A DNA stretch of 64,000 nt, taken from positions 42,236,493-42,300,492 of the forward strand of contig CM064653.1 of the NCBI GenBank assembly GCA_032717465.1, given 5' to 3'. The position numbers and the translations under genes are program-made. The DNA comes from Coenobita brevimanus. Its lineage: Eukaryota > Arthropoda > Malacostraca > Decapoda > Coenobitidae. The notes below the pieces were generated by a model. It did not search any database. It had not been told where the DNA came from and saw only the letters and a list, made by a program, of their open reading frames with translations. Shown in pieces: positions 38,331-50,942 of the stretch (position 1 is the stretch's first letter; each line of letters begins with the position of its first letter).

Positions 38331-39483
38331 CCGGCCCTGTGGTTGCCTCGTCCCAGTCAGTAAAATGAATTCAGAGTTTGCTGACTCCCGTGACAATGGT
38401 GGCTGGGAAGGGAGAAGTGGCCTGGGTGATGAGCGTCGGCCACACCCTCACCACACCCTAATTATGCCCTACCCACACCCTCACCCTAGAATTATAACAG
38501 CCTCGTCACACCCTACCCAGCCCATCAGAAATCACTCACCACGCTTCTGTTTCACAAATTATTAAATCTTCCCGTTACTACCTTTGATTTGTGTTTTCTT
38601 TGTAATTTTTCCACATATAACAACCTCAGCAGTCTGTTGCTCATTTCTTTACCATACCGTACTTTCAAGATATCTTACTGTTATGGATAAATCAAGTGTT
38701 GGGTGTAGCAACTCTTTATCACACAATCTTGCCTCGTGTGTCGTTAAGGCTCCAAGAATTATCACTCAGCTTTCAGTCCTGCATGAAGTGTCTTGCTTCG
38801 ATGGTGGATAAAATGATGATGATGTCTTATATTGGCTTTATAATTTAAACTTTTAAGTATTCTAGTGCCTGAAAGTATTGTTGGTCGTTCACTTACAGAC
38901 AGTTTTGATCAGCTCCGTGTCATTACTTAGATATATTGTTGCGTATAAAAGAGAAAAGAGTGCTGAAGATTCTTTACTTTGCTGGTAGGAGAGAAAATAG
39001 AGCGCAGAATAAACAGGTTCATATTCTTTCTTTTACTGCAAAGCAAATCTCAGTCAGCGAGAGGAAAATGGTCTTAAGTAATACAGCCAGGAAGGGAAAG
39101 AAATTGAGTTTGTTAGTCTTAGTTCAGAAATATTGGTAAAAGAGTGTTCTTCCTAAAAAGACTTCCGGTAGCAACCACAGAGGGTGGGATGCATTCAGTA
39201 GTCAACGAGGAAGACAAAGACCTGACCTCAGCGTCACCCATAGAGCCGTCTCCTTGCATCTTTTTCACGTCGGCAAGGTAAACGTCCGACCCCTATACCC
39301 TGGCCTACCCACACCCACCACTAAATCTTCCTTTCAGCAGCCCACACCCGGCCACACCAGAATACACAGAACCCATCGGAAACAACAACTGAAACGGCCT
39401 CGGCTTCTCGCTTCCTTTTCAAGCGCGGGAAACCGGTTGGCGGGGAGGTGATGGTGGTGGTGGTATGGTGGCCGCGACGGAAT
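38330..39483. other. unique sequence, no gene recognised
   Basis: CACCCTACCC words at 38440-38525; AT-rich 38580-39150. Confidence 0.5.
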
Positions 39484-39768
39484 GGAACTTTGTAGAAGAG
39501 AGACGGAGAGACGAAGTATGATGAGACAGAACTGGAGCTGAGATTCACGAGGGACTTTTTGATAAGAGAAACGAAATGTGGTGAGATGGAACAAGAACTT
39601 AAATTCAAGAGGAACATTGTCGAGGGAAGGAAGATAAAATATGTTCAAACAGAACTGAGCGAGGAACTTTCAGGGAGTAGAGACGAAATGTGGTGAGACA
39701 GAACTAGAACTGAGATTCACGAGGAACTTTAAGAGAGAAAGGAGACGAAATGTGGTGAGACAAATCCT
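39484..39768. repeat. ~60-70-bp minisatellite, four to five copies
   Basis: Recurring GAGACGAAATGTGGTGAGAC, AGAACT(G/A)GA(G/A)CTGAGATT and CACGAGG(A/G)ACTTT blocks. Confidence 0.85.
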
Positions 39769-40227
39769 GGGACGTATTCTCGTGGTTTATCTAAAGAATT
39801 TCCCAGTCACGTCGTGCGTACTAGTTCACTTCTGCATGGAAAGTTATTCTCTTGGTATTATATTTTATGCAGATTGTGTCAGTATTAAAGACATTTTACC
39901 GCGGAGAAAGCAGAATAAATCGCTACGTAAGAGGTGCTACACATTATACATTAAATGAAAAACTTGATTACATAACAGATTATTATTACGTAGTGTGCAA
40001 AGAGAGATGGGAGTAACCTTCCTTAGTGAACGAGAAAAAGGTCTCAAGATGGTGGGAATACTGTGCCAGCCTAGTAGCGTTCAGAGCGAGAACGGTGCGG
40101 GAAAGTATGATAAATCCGAAGAGAAACGGGCTAGGGAAGAATAACGGGTTTGTTCACGGTTAAGAGAGACATCACACGTCCCTCAGAAAGCGACGGGCGG
40201 GCCTCTGTGTATGGGTGACGGGGGGAC
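39769..40227. other. no recognised feature
   Basis: Unique sequence. Confidence 0.5.
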
Positions 40228-40398
40228 TGGGGGCTAGGGGGGAGGGAAGTATAGGACTCCCTGAGGGCTGGGGGGAGGGAAGGATAGGACACACTGAGGG
40301 CTGGGGGGGAGGGAAGGATAGGACACACTGAGGGCTGGTGGGGAGGGATGGATAGGACACACTGAGGGCTGGGGGGTTGAAGGATAGGACACTTTGGG
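40228..40398. repeat. G-rich minisatellite, ~33-bp period, five copies
   Basis: GGCTGGGGGGAGGGAAGGAT then AGGACACACTGAG, with small differences between copies. Confidence 0.9.
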
Positions 40399-41027
40399 CT
40401 GTATTCTTGTGGGGTTACAGGGCTTCTGATACCTCTTTCTTAACAGTGAACTGCTGCATATGCATGACACGTTAATATTCTCTTGTGTATTTACTCACTG
40501 ACTTTCCACCCCACACTTAAGTGCGAAAAAAAATGAGTATGATGATGATGGTGATGGGACTTTGTTTTTGTTATAGGCCCGCCATAATCACATGGATATT
40601 ATGTATTTCACGTATTACTTTAATGTATATAAGTAAGGATAAAATAAAGTTCCATACGTTAAAAATATCCGGGTAAGATAAGGTGGTAGAGCCTCCTAAG
40701 TCCGCCCGAACAAGGGCCTTTACCATACAGTTCCAGCAGCGTCAGGGGGACCAGTGTGACCGCGACAACAATGCCACCCCTCCATCCCCCCCTCACCCCA
40801 GGGTCCCCTACAGTGGTGCCCGGCGAGGTTCTGATGAGCGGGCACAATAGGGGACTGATCCGGGGCCCTCCATTGCTGGTCACGCCACGACGCACGCAAT
40901 GCCAGCCAACACTTAGCTTACCTATAGAGGGACAGGTTCACACACATACCAGCCAGTGTAATCGCAGGTGGCAACACGGGGAACACGTGTTGGAAAAAAA
41001 GGTTATATGATGAGACAATAAACTCCC
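40399..41027. other. no gene recognised
   Basis: Unique; GC-richer 40690-40990. Confidence 0.5.
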
Positions 41028-41340
41028 TCATTACTTGATATCTTCCCTGAGGTGAATAAACTTGTTCAGCGGTAGTCATAAATAATAGACACCAAAATGC
41101 AAGTGATTATTGGATACTTGCTAACCCCTTCAGTCAGTGAGGTCTCTTGTAAGGTGAATGTAATTGTCTTCCGTTAGCCAAACTACAGTGGTGTATATGT
41201 CGTCCTACAGAAGGAATTGTTGACGGCTGTTGATAGGCCAGTTCAGTCCGAGATGCGTATAATTTGAGTGATATCGCCTGATGTTAATCAGATAAAATGA
41301 ATAAAATCGTCATGGTTTTAAAAGGGTTATATCTGCAGTG
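41028..41340 (+). mobile_element. cluster of three family A MITE copies
   Basis: Copy 1 (41028-41100) has CTGAGGTGAATAAACTTGTT then CAGCGGTAG. Copy 2 (41122-41218) is complete: TAACCCCTTCAGTCAGTGAG to TCGTCCTACAGAAGGAATT. Copy 3 (about 41250-41332) ends ATAAAATCGTCATGGTTTTA then AAAGGGTTA. Confidence 0.6.
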
Positions 41341-41499
41341 TGGACGTGTTTACAAGTAAGGTAATGACCCGGACACGGCACCTCAACACCCACCCACAAC
41401 CACACCCACAGCACTGCCGTCATTTGTTATCGTGGGTGCAGTTAGGTTGTTGGGTATCACAAGCACACTGATATCACTCTCTCTCCCACGCCTCCTCCC

Positions 41500-41720
41500 T
41501 CCATCCCCTCATCACCCCTGTCGCCCCTCTATGCTAATGGACAAAAGCTAATGCGAGTCAGGCCCTTGGAATATCGCTCATAAACCCACGCTGCTACCCC
41601 TCCCCCCCCGGCTACCTACAGCATCCGCCACTGTGTCCCTTCGTAGCACAAAAGACCATCGATAAAAGCAACTGCCAGACCTCATCTCCCGGGCCTGGGC
41701 CAGTGATAAAGACGTTCCCG
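41500..41720. promoter_or_regulatory. candidate noncoding regulatory block
   Basis: Repeat-free, GC-richer than its flanks, with GCTAATGGACAAAAGCTAAT, ATCGATAAAAG and AGTGATAAAG words typical of enhancer DNA. Inference only. Confidence 0.2.
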
Positions 41721-41724
41721 GAGT

Positions 41725-41937
41725 CCTATTTACAAACCTTCCCAAGCTTAATTTGAGTTTTGTTCATATGTTTGTCTTCACTTATACAGCTACAAAACAC
41801 TTTGCAATGAAACTAGAGTGAATAGTAGAGTGACAGAGCATTAAAATCTAAGCGACCTGTGATAATAGTTAGCTTGAATGGGGACTCGTTGATCGTGGCT
41901 GTTGGTTAGGATCCTTTATAAATACAAGCCACTGTGA
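41725..41937 (+). mobile_element. family B MITE copy
   Basis: Left end GAGTCCTATTTACAAACCTT; interior TACAGCTACAAAACACTTTG then CTAGAGTGAATAGTAG; right end TTAGGATCCTTTATAAATAC. Confidence 0.55.
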
Positions 41938-42891
<954 letters not shown>

Positions 42892-42989
42892 CGGCCCCTT
42901 TTGATAAATTGCTAAATACAATCTTCTTTGAGACGGAGAACTGACGCCATTATACCTCCGACGACTCCAGCCATAATCCTGTTTTGTCC

Positions 42990-43303
42990 AGCTTGGTGGG
43001 AGCTCCTTCCTCTCTCATTCGCTCACTTTCTTTCACACTCGCTTTCACTTACTAGCTCTCTTTCTTTCACTTTGTCCCACTCTCTTTCATCTACTTGCTC
43101 CCATTCCTTCGCTCTCTCATTTACAGTCTTTCTTTCCCTTTCTGACACAGTTACTCTCACCTACTCGCTCACTTTCTTTCACTCTTGTCTCACTCCCTTT
43201 CACCCACTCGCTCTCTTCCTTTCACACCATCACACTTGCTTTCACCTACTTGCATTCCTTCCTTCATGCATTCACACTCACGCACACCTACTTGCTCACC
43301 TTC

Positions 43304-43308
<5 letters not shown>
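42990..43308. repeat. degenerate CTCACTTTCTTTCAC minisatellite
   Basis: About ten imperfect units of (C/T)ACTCGCTC(A/T)CTTTCTTTCAC. Confidence 0.75.

Positions 43309-43384
<76 letters not shown>
43309..43384. repeat. (CA)n microsatellite
   Basis: About 38 units. Confidence 0.98.
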
Positions 43385-43386
<2 letters not shown>

Positions 43387-43439
43387 GGCTCATAATCATC
43401 TCTTCTTTGAATTTTTTATGTGTGCAGTGGATATTTATA

Positions 43440-44030
43440 CTTTCATAGACATGAGTAAATAATCAGAATCTGCCAAAATTTGGGTTTTTCGGTTTTGAGG
43501 CCATATTTAGCCAGCCTACCTCTCTAGCACTCAGTTTTTCGTGCAAGACTAAATAACTTCTAGTTCGGGTAGAACTATGTCAGTACTGCATAGATTCAAA
43601 ATTTTGTTGTAAAACATAGGAAATTGACTGAGATACTGAATTTTTTAAAATTAAGGAATTCTTGCCCGGAAAATGAAAAAATGAAAAAAAAAAAAATCTT
43701 GAGTAATTTTCACAATGTCAAAGTTCAGCAACAAAAATTTACCTGAATACCTGTTGTAAATTAGTCTTAGAGTTTTTTTTAATGAGCGAATTTCAGTTCA
43801 TTCCATTTTGAAATAAGCACATGGTGATGCTCAGAATACACAAATTAATGGCAAAAAAACTGAACTTTGGCCCTTTGGCCCGAACTCTAAAAATTCATAA
43901 CTAAAAAACTATGTGAAGTGCAGCTTTAGGACTTTGCGAGGTTACATGGATTAAATAGAAGTTTCTTCCTGTTTTTCAAAACTAATGATATGAACTGGGA
44001 GGCTTTAGGTGAGTTAGCATGGATGTTAAC
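43440..44030. other. AT-rich non-repetitive block of distinct composition
   Basis: About 590 bp of AT-rich, A-run-containing DNA unlike its pyrimidine-rich flanks. No long frame or terminal repeat seen; may be an old noncoding transposon piece. Confidence 0.35.
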
Positions 44031-44039
44031 CCAATTCAT

Positions 44040-44470
44040 AGTTTCAGGTTCATTCTCATTCTGTGCTTATTATACTCATTCTACTCTCATTGTTCATCTT
44101 TTCAGGTTTATTTTCATTCTCTCCCCATTTTTCTCATCCCAGTCTCATATTTTAAATCAAGTACAATTCTTTAGCCATAATATTCACATCGTATTTTCCC
44201 TGGTTATATCCTCATGTTTATTTTCATTCTCTATAATTCACATCCTAATCTCACAGTTTTTTTCGTATCAGTTCCCATTCTGTCCCTATTATTCCCACCC
44301 TTGTCAAGTTATTTTTATTCTCGGTTTTATTATTATTCTTAGTATTCTTGTTCTAGTCTCATTTTTCTTATTCTCAGGTTTATTCTCAGTCTCTTCTTGC
44401 CATCCTCATTCTGTCCTCATTATTCTCATCCTCATCGTGCCTCATTCAGCCTTAATCATCTTTGGCTTTG
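44040..44470. repeat. degenerate CTCATTCT-type minisatellite
   Basis: TTCTCAGGTTTATT(T/C)TCATTCT and GT(C/T)C(C/T)CATTATTCTCATC recur about six times. Confidence 0.75.
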
Positions 44471-44549
44471 AATGTGATGTGAGGGTTGAGGAGGCGACGG
44501 TGATAAGATATTCATAGGTGTGGTCATTAAGGGATGCGGCCTTTGGTGG

Positions 44550-45065
44550 GGTGACTGGGGAGGGGGAGGGAGTGGGGAGAAAAGAGGGGTAAGGGAGAGA
44601 GAAGAGGAGAAAAGATGGGGGATGAGAGGGAGGGAGGGAGGGAGGAGAAAAGAGGGGATAGGGGGGAGGGAGGAGAAACGAGGGGATGAAGGGTAAGGAG
44701 GGAGGAAAAAAGAGGATGAGGGGAGGTTGTGATGAGGAAAGAGGGAATTAGGGAAGGAGGATTGTGAGGAGAAATTATGGAAGAAGACGCGAAAGAAGAG
44801 GGATGAGAGAGAGGTTAAGGATGGGATGAGGGGAAAGGAAGATGAGAGTGAGGAGGGCGGAAGAGAGGCTAAGGAGAATGAAGGGACAGGAAGGAAAGAG
44901 AAGCTGAGAAGATATAAAGAAAAGAATATATGAGGAAGGGAAAGAAGGGGAGAGTAGAACCAAGTGGAGAGATGAAGGTAACTATGGAAAGAGGAAGGGA
45001 TGAGGGAACTGAGGGGTAAGAAGAGGGAAGGTCAAAGAATCTAGAGATAGGAGGAGAGGGAGATT
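44550..45065. repeat. polypurine tract
   Basis: A/G-rich with GAGGGAGGGAGGAGAAA(A/C)GA and GGGATGA words repeated. Confidence 0.8.
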
Positions 45066-45073
45066 ATTTTTAA

Positions 45074-45195
45074 GCCTTTCAGTATGAGATCTCTGTAAAG
45101 ATTAATGCTGTTTGAAATGGAAAGAATAATACCAGGTGTCGTCGTGCCGATAGGATTAATCACAAAGCGTGCCTTAACTACTAGAGCTGTTTTTT
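45074..45195 (+). mobile_element. degenerate family A copies
   Basis: CCTTTCAGTATGAGATCTCT starts a copy; TCGTCGTGCCGATAGGATTAA ends it; a further end-like CACTAGAGCTG-type fragment follows. Confidence 0.4.
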
Positions 45196-45750
45196 ATCAC
45201 TATACCTCGCCCTTCGCCATTTACTTTCTTTTCTCCCTATCTCCCTCCCTTTTCATTCTTCCGCCTCCCTCTTCCCCTCTCTCATCCTCTCCACACTCTC
45301 TCTTAACCGGGGATGAACAGCAGTTGGAGTGTCTCGTTGGTGAAAAGATACTGGAGTGAGGGCGGGCCAGCCACCCACACTCCACAGCCCAAAACAATAA
45401 CAACCCACATCTCCCTTTATGGCCGACATTCCCGTATGAGATTTCGTGATTATGAGTCTTAGGTTCTCCGGGGTGATGGGGCCGCGGGGGACAAGAGGAA
45501 CGTCGTTTAGTAATCATTATCTCCTTTAATCATCTGTGGTCTATTTTGGAGTGAAGATCGCTATTAGTGGAGGCTGGAGTGCGGCGGGGGAGGAAAGGAG
45601 GAATTAAGTAAGAGGATTCAAGAGGAAGGAGAGGAAACTTGCGTGTAAGGGGAGACAGCGTTAAAGAGATGACAGGTGGCTTTGCTGCAAGAAGAGGGAT
45701 TTGTGGTGGTTCTCCTCTGAGTAAGTGGGGTTATTATCGTTAGAGTGTGC

Positions 45751-45752
<2 letters not shown>
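45196..45752. other. pyrimidine then GC-richer unique sequence
   Basis: 45220-45305 is C/T-rich; 45360-45560 is unique and GC-richer. No gene. Confidence 0.5.

Positions 45753-45811
<59 letters not shown>
45753..45811. repeat. (GT)n microsatellite
   Basis: About 29 units. Confidence 0.97.
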
Positions 45812-45812
<1 letters not shown>

Positions 45813-45930
45813 CTAAGCTACAAATAAATCAAAGGCTCGTTATGATTTTACAGGATGAATTAGAGCATTCATCAGAAAGAACAACTACGGAAGTACTGGT
45901 AATAAGGCGTCGTTAATATATACACTGCTT

Positions 45931-45933
<3 letters not shown>

Positions 45934-46004
<71 letters not shown>

Positions 46005-46016
46005 CCTATATATATA
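45934..46016. repeat. (AT)n microsatellite capped by a TAGGCCTA palindrome
   Basis: AT 45934-46001, TAGGCCTA 46001-46008, then TATATATA; self-complementary throughout. Confidence 0.95.
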
Positions 46017-46149
46017 AACCCTTCAAATGTGTGAAGTTAGGTGGAGATGGTACAAGCTTCCATTCTGAAATTCTAAACACATCACAAGTTATCCTTGTCC
46101 AGTTGATAAGCATTAATGAATTTTAACTAACAAACTAACCTATATCTTT

Positions 46150-46900
46150 TGCTACTTGTTTTCTTTTTATCATTATCTCCCTTCCACGCCCTTTACTTCA
46201 TTTTCTCTCCCACGTCGGCTCCTCATCATCTCCCCCCTTTTTTTTTTTTTTTTTTTTTCCCTGCTTCCCCTCCACAAGATCAGCTGTTACAGGAACAAGT
46301 GTGGGACAGGTTCAGCCGAGCGAGACCCGACCCCACAGCTGGCTCTGACGGCACCCTACTCCCATCCCCACTCCTCCCCTCCTCCATGTCCATCTACCAT
46401 TCTCTCTCCTCCTCGCCATTTCCTTTTCCACCTATCCTTCTCTTCCTCCACAGTTCCTCCTGCTCTTCCTCCTCTCTTCGTTTTCTCTTTCTATCCCCCA
46501 CGCCTGTCCTTCATTTCTCAGCATTTCTTTTTCTTCCCTGCTACCTCTCTCATTCCCTTCCTCCACCTCTCCCTCCCCTCCTCTCTGTTCCAACATCCAT
46601 TCATGTGATCATTCTCCACTTCGTCCCCTTCACAACTGACATGCAGCTTTCCCCATATTCCACATACTTTCTGCCCCCCTCCCTCACAAAATATGATACT
46701 GGTATTGATAATCGTCATCATCATGCTCTTCCTCCTGTCACCGCTGACACCCAGCCCACTCCTGTCACACCCAGTCCCATTCATACGCAGCTTCACTCCT
46801 TTCACCACCCATACTCAGCTTCATTCCCTCTTCCACTATTCTTACGCACCTTCGCTCCCCCTTTCACCTCTCATATCTAACCTTTCTATTAGGATCAGTT
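46150..46900. repeat. pyrimidine-rich tract
   Basis: C/T-rich, with a T run 46240-46258; TCACCACCCATACTCAGCTT-like words near 46770-46850. The 243-codon frame is low-complexity. Confidence 0.7.
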
Positions 46901-47400
46901 CTCCCATTTCTACATGTACTTCCTTACAGACACTCGCATATTCAGTGGTTCGTAGACTGGGGCCTATAACCTACCCCTTTGGTAACCAGAATACCTTTCA
47001 CCCCATATCAGAAATCAGTTACAGATTCGTAGCTATCCTTTATTGTCACATGAAATCCACAATATAGCGGCAGCGAAACAACTTGGCACTTTTTTAATAA
47101 TTCAGAATATGAAAATAGAATTATGGTAATACATATTTGTATCCGGGCTGTATCCGATACAGGCATGTAAAAACACCACATGGAAAGAATGAGAAACATA
47201 GACGTTCATTAAAATAAGGCCACTGTATACAACGTAAGTAATGACAGCAAAAAGTAGCCACACAAAGGCAGCACAATGTAGTGTTAGCAGCCTTGCAATT
47301 GGACTGTGACATGTTCCGCACCCTCACAAATGACATTTCGTATCCCCGGGAAATGTTTGTTCCGTAGGGTAAGAAACACTTAAGCCATTCATTTTTACAA
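46901..47400. other. no gene recognised
   Basis: A Cys-rich 94-codon minus-strand frame (47121-47405) has no regular cysteine spacing. Confidence 0.5.
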
Positions 47401-47820
47401 GCCACATGATTAATTCAACCTGCGTTCCTCATCCCAAGTCACTCCATTCTTATTCCTCACTTTCCTTTCGTCCATCTTCCATACTCATCATCTGCTCCAT
47501 TTTACAGTCATCAGAAGCCACCTCATCTCAACTCCCCATTCTCCCATTTCCCTTCGCCCATTATTCCCCCTTCTCCCCCGCCTTATGTCTTACCAATACC
47601 TCCCTACTTCTCATCTCCCATTCCCCATTCCACGTCGTCCCCATCCCTTCCTCATCCCTCTCCTTCCCCTCTCCCCACTCATTCTGTCTTTCCTATCCCT
47701 CGTCTTATCAGTATCCCCTTCTTGTACCCCTCACCCTTCCCCATCCCTTCCTCATCATCCCTCCTCCCCCTATCTTTCCCCCATCCCACGCCGCACCTGT
47801 TCACACCCACGGAAAATCAC
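47401..47820. repeat. pyrimidine-rich tract
   Basis: CCATCCCTTCCTCAT-type words repeated; C/T about 80 per cent by eye. Confidence 0.7.
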
Positions 47821-48074
47821 CCAATTTGTAAGGGCAAGTCTCCCCCCGCCACTGCAATCTGTTCCGAAATTCCTTAATGGCGCGGAAGCCAATATCCTCA
47901 ATCAAACCCAGCCACCCAGCCCGACGTCTGGCTAGTTACTCGCCCGGTCTTATATCCACTTAGCTTCCTGGACACTCACTGGAGGCGGGGTTGGTCAATT
48001 GCATGAAGTCGAGTGATTGCCAAGTTTGCCAGAAAGACTGTGTTGACACTATGTAGTAACTCTAGTGTGATGAC
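47821..48074. other. GC-richer unique sequence
   Basis: No frame or motif recognised. Confidence 0.5.
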
Positions 48075-48356
48075 GTCTTCTTTAAATTTATTCTTGCTGC
48101 CTTTTGACGATTTTTTAAAGCTTAGTAAAGACCTCTCGCACAGAAAAAGAACAGACCATTCACTGCGATATGGTCGTTTAGTTTATTCTTGCTACCTGCA
48201 GATGATTTAATTAAGTTTAAGAATACCATTTCTTTCTGAAACAGTTAATAGAGACTGTTTTTATCCCATTTCCTATGAGATCTCTCCTGAGCTGAATGAA
48301 ATCGTTTGTCATTAGCAAGAGTGAAATAAGCACTCTACCGCACAGAAGGAATTAAA
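48075..48356. mobile_element. family A copies in opposite orientations
   Basis: Two minus-oriented copies (TATTCTTGCTGCCTTTTGAC at 48090; TATTCTTGCTACCTGCAGAT at 48183) are followed by a plus-oriented copy (TATGAGATCTCTCCTGAGCT at 48274 with ATTAGCAAGAGTGAAATAAG at 48311). Confidence 0.6.
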
Positions 48357-48587
48357 CAACCAGTGATGTATACACAGTGTTTTTGTGTCGGGAATATGAA
48401 TTAGTAAATCAACAAACTGTCTGTATGTGTAACTGATAAATCACCAACAGTTTAAGTATTCCATCTTCCAAAATAGTATTAATGATAGTTGCGTTCGTGA
48501 TCTAAGCTGAAGGGACACCTGTTCTTATAAGCTGAGGGGGACATCAGGCTGTAGAGGAAGTAGCAACATCGGGGACAGAAGCACTCT

Positions 48588-48669
48588 TAGACGGGATTAA
48601 ATCATTTGGCGTTGGCAAGAAAAATGAGTAAAACAGGACTCAGAACCTCATCGTACTGAAGAGGTTAAT
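48588..48669 (+). mobile_element. family A MITE copy
   Basis: GATTAAATCATTTGGCGTTG, GCAAGAAAAATGAGTAAAA, and an almost perfect right end CTCATCGTACTGAAGAGGTT. The left end is lost. Confidence 0.6.
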
Positions 48670-48854
48670 GTAGACGTGAGTGAGATGGCCGGGGGCTGGA
48701 GAACCTTCATCTTAATGGTTTCTTTACCCTTCCCTCCTTTGGTGCGGGGATCTGTTTAATGGAGGCTTCAGGACGCACGCAAAGAGGCTTCCGACCCGAC
48801 CCTCTTACCAACCCTCACTCACACAAAAACCATCCGGAGCTCACCCTTGCCTCA

Positions 48855-48975
<121 letters not shown>

Positions 48976-48989
48976 TTCAATGACAAGAA

Positions 48990-49720
48990 ATAGTGGGGAA
49001 TGGAGGAGAAATAGCCGCAAGGAGAAAAGGAAGGAAGTGAGAAGGATAGGAGTAAGTGGGGGAGGGGTAACTGAAGATGTCGGGGGAAGAGGGAAATAAA
49101 CTAAAGAAGAAAGTGGAGAAAGTAGGAGGAGAGTTTGGATGGGAGAAGGGGAGATAAAGGAGCGAGAGGAGGTAAAAGAGGAATAGGAGAATATGGTAGA
49201 GAAACTGGATGAAGGGAGGGTAAAGGAAGAGAAAATTGGATTTAAAAGAAGTAGAAGGTGAAAGAAGAAGAACGTGGAAAGACTGGATGGAAGAAGGGAA
49301 AATAATAGAAGAGAGAGATTGCTTGGTTAAAGAAGAAAGAGGAGGCGAAAGAGAGGAAGGAGGAGATGAAGAGACTGACTAGAGGAAGGGAAGACGTACG
49401 GAAGGGAGACCAAGATGAGGAGAATAGATGGAAAATGAGAGAGAGGAGGGGTGGGCAAGGCGAAGAAGGAGGTTTATAAAAGATGAATAAGAAAAGGTGG
49501 AATGTGGAGGAGGGAGATGAGAGGCGAAAGAGAAAGACACACAAAAAACTGGAGGGGGAGAGAGAATGGTGGTTGTATAAGAGGGACAAGATTATGAAAG
49601 AGCACAAGATGGAGGAAGACGTGACGGGGGGAGGAGGAAAGAGGGTAGTCAGATAATGGCGTAGTTAAGACGGAGAAGAAAAGGTAAATTTTATAATCAC
49701 CTTAACAGATCGCATAAAGG
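48990..49720. repeat. polypurine tract with degenerate ~80-100-bp periodicity
   Basis: GA(A/C)TGGATG(G/A)AAG(A/G)AGGG and GAGGTAAAAGAGGAA / GAGGCGAAAGAGAGGAA recur three to four times. Confidence 0.7.
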
Positions 49721-49799
49721 ACACGTGACAAGAGGATAGTTTAGAGCAAGATACTCACAGACACAGAGAAGAGGGAAACCAAGACAGGAACTTTGGCTA

Positions 49800-50129
49800 A
49801 GCATGGCAATTATCCTACATTCCTTCTCTCGGCACTTCCTACCCCAGACATTGACTACATTAACTCCTCCATCTTCACTCCCTATCCTTGCCCCACCACC
49901 TGTCTTGCTCTACCTTTCTCCCCTTCCATCCTCAGCAACCCCATTCCATCACATCTGCTGTACATCCTTCTCCCGCCAACTTTATCCTCTAATCGACTCC
50001 CCCTCAACTTTCTTCCCATCCATAAGCAACCCCCCATCCCCACACATCAACTGCACCTACCACTCCATCGCCTCTTCCCCGTCCCTCACTCCCTATTACT
50101 CTCTCCCTCCCCAACCCCCCAAGACCCGT
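49800..50129. other. pyrimidine-rich sequence, no gene
   Basis: C/T/A-rich, CCCCATCCC-type words. Confidence 0.6.
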
Positions 50130-50510
50130 GTAGCCCTGCTTGGCGAGGTGGCAGCAACATTTTTGAAGGTTTTCCTGTGAGGCGGCTTCAAGGAGAGTGG
50201 CACAACAATGGGGCGGCACCAAGACCTTCCCACCTCGCCCCACATCACTATTCCATCTGGCACGGGGAGTTTTGGAAGGCGGGGCCCCGAGTGTGACCTG
50301 GCGCTAATGGCTGCGGCTTCCTGGAAAGCTTAATGCCTCCCGCAGACAATGGACGACCTGCCCTCCAGCCCTCACCCACAAAAGGACTCCAGTTTCGATT
50401 CGCGGCCACTTTAGGTCTGACGATGACACATAATGACAAGGGCCTCCGGTGAGACAATCCTGCCCCCCCTCGCCGACACAATCTTCCACTCTTCGACACT
50501 CTTTAACCTC
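50130..50510. promoter_or_regulatory. candidate regulatory block beside the PR-domain exon
   Basis: GC-richer, repeat-free DNA about 430-800 bp downstream of the exon in the intron. No splice-bounded frame with PR or C2H2 motifs. Function is inference. Confidence 0.2.
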
Positions 50511-50940
50511 GGTGCTTCGTAATGGAGAAAAACAGTGCGCGTGCAGCCTTCACATTATAATCTGCCTCAGACACGTAACCCTAGACTAAACACTTTGGTA
50601 AAATTGTACCGTTACCACCTACTATTATTAGGGTATCGTCAGAAACAATTTTTTGAATACCTCCTATGACAGAAACAGCGTTCTGATTATTCTTGAAAAA
50701 CTTCTGTATTCCCCTCTCCCTTTAAGCTCAGTTAATTGCAGGTTCTTTACGCAGATACAGAAGTGTGTTAGTTATAAAAAGTCTCCACCTCTTCCTTCCC
50801 TTAAACACATTTGACTGAATGTTTCCCCCAGTACAAAAAACAAAATAAAATGTGGTAAAAACGATCACTAGACACAGAATAAGAGAACACATCAGCACAG
50901 CAACAAAAACAGCACACATCTTGATTAAATTAATGTACTC
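50511..50940 (-). other. start of the intron downstream of the PR-domain exon
   Basis: Begins with the consensus donor and turns AT-rich. No exon is recognised down to position 1. Confidence 0.6.
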
Positions 50941-50942
50941 AC

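Noticed and set aside
46149..46880. 243-codon plus-strand frame
   Set aside because: Pyrimidine-tract artefact interrupted by a poly-Phe run; no recognisable motif.
47121..47405. Cys-rich minus-strand frame that might be a zinc-finger exon of the PRDM gene
   Set aside because: Cysteines lack the C-x2-C...H-x3-H spacing and no splice sites frame it.
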